Shown piece after piece: positions 63,556 to 64,000 of a DNA stretch of 64,000 bases; position 1 is the stretch's first letter; each line of letters starts with the position of its first letter. Source of the stretch: Monocercomonoides exilis (lineage: Eukaryota > Preaxostyla > Oxymonadida > Polymastigidae); contig LSRY02000036.1 in NCBI GenBank assembly GCA_001643675.2, positions 724,001-788,000 on the forward strand, read 5' to 3'. Position numbers and translations under genes: made by a program. The notes beneath the pieces were generated by a model that was not told where the DNA came from, did no database searches, and worked only from the letters and a program-made list of their open reading frames with translations.

Positions 63556-64000
63556 ATGTTGAAATTATTGTTTTTGTTGAGTTCGGCTTTTTGTACGCTA
63601 AATTATAAAAAAGGCCAAGTTTTTACTTATAAATATGATTCAAGAGTGGACATTAAGGCAGTTGAAGATGATGGAACAAAGGGAGCTTCAACTCAAGACA
63701 TTGTTTGTGATGTCTTCATAAAAGTCCTCGAAGTTAAATCTTCATCTTACTTGATGCAAATGGATCTTAAAAATGCTGCTATTGTTTCACATCTTGGTAA
63801 AGAGAGCGAAAGAGGACAAAAGGACAAGAACACGGAACAGTATATTTCAAGACCATTACTGTTTGAACAGTCAAAATCTGGTACAATTTACAATGTCCAT
63901 GCCCATGCAAGTGATTACGAGGATGCAATTGAGATGAAAACAGGTATTCTCAATCAATTTAGATCGTCAGCTCCTGCAAAATTGGATGCATTTGGTGCTG
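63556..64000 (+). CDS. Vitellogenin-N-domain (large lipid-transfer) protein, 5' part only
   Basis: Open from ATG 63556 to the window edge (148 codons, 3' end missing). Signal peptide MLKLLFLLSSAFCTL. The rest matches the start of the lipoprotein amino-terminal (vitellogenin_N) domain shared by vitellogenin, apolipoprotein B and microsomal triglyceride-transfer protein: QVFTYKYDSRVDIKA, a Val/Ile-rich strand (VFIKVLEV), SSYLMQMDLKNAAIV, RPLLFEQSKSGTIYNVH, and DAIEMKTGILNQF, the last a hallmark of the family. It is secreted or in the ER lumen and presumably binds or moves lipid. No intron seen so far. AT-rich, as are the 5' parts of other genes here. Confidence 0.72.
   Translation, partial: MLKLLFLLSSAFCTLNYKKGQVFTYKYDSRVDIKAVEDDGTKGASTQDIVCDVFIKVLEVKSSSYLMQMDLKNAAIVSHLGKESERGQKDKNTEQYISRPLLFEQSKSGTIYNVHAHASDYEDAIEMKTGILNQFRSSAPAKLDAFGA

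Overview
This window reads as nuclear DNA of a flagellated protist. The genes carry short spliceosomal introns (most often starting GTTTG and ending AG), use the standard stop codons, and include a WD40/EF-hand protein of the ciliary CFAP337/WDR49 type, SEC13, NUP62, ATG18/WIPI, ERH and two ubiquitin-specific proteases. Two huge secreted right-handed beta-helix (polymorphic-membrane-protein-like) surface proteins with one C-terminal membrane anchor point towards a metamonad. An oxymonad/preaxostylan such as a Blattamonas-type organism is my best guess, inferred from gene content alone. Glutamine is encoded by CAA/CAG, and TAA, TAG and TGA behave as stops.

Layout. 1-30.8 kb is gene-dense: a large WD40 gene running off the left edge (minus), a USP7-type deubiquitinase (plus, 11 exons), SEC13 (plus, 6 exons), beta-helix surface protein 1 (plus, 1903 aa), a DUSP-containing USP4/15-type deubiquitinase (minus, 3 exons), and a NUP62-type nucleoporin with NPF repeats (plus, 3 exons). 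30.8-46.2 kb is a gene-poor, AT-rich transposon block with nested elements: a 0.74-kb element holding a 0.44-kb one; a 9.7-kb element with ~450-bp terminal inverted repeats that is itself hit by a 3.4-kb Mutator-like insertion (9-10-bp target duplication, empty site visible in the partner arm) and contains an apparently intact 2.0-kb pogo/Tigger-type transposon; and a 376-bp foldback element. The 9.7-kb element also holds a fragment of a beta-helix gene. 46.8-64 kb is gene-dense again: a cyclin, tRNA-Ala(UGC), ATG18/WIPI (minus), beta-helix surface protein 2 (plus, 2080 aa, 2 exons), a CLC chloride channel (minus, 2 exons), ERH (plus, 3 exons), and the start of a vitellogenin-N-domain lipid-transfer protein that runs off the right edge.

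The neighbours are unrelated housekeeping and surface genes rather than an operon. Many pairs are divergent, with 100-330 bp between start codons. Exon structures below were worked out by hand from reading-frame continuity, GT/AG sites and protein-family similarity; no transcript data were available. The most striking genome-scale pattern is that most long genes are AT-rich and intron-bearing for roughly their first kilobase and then become GC-rich and nearly intron-free, whichever strand they lie on.
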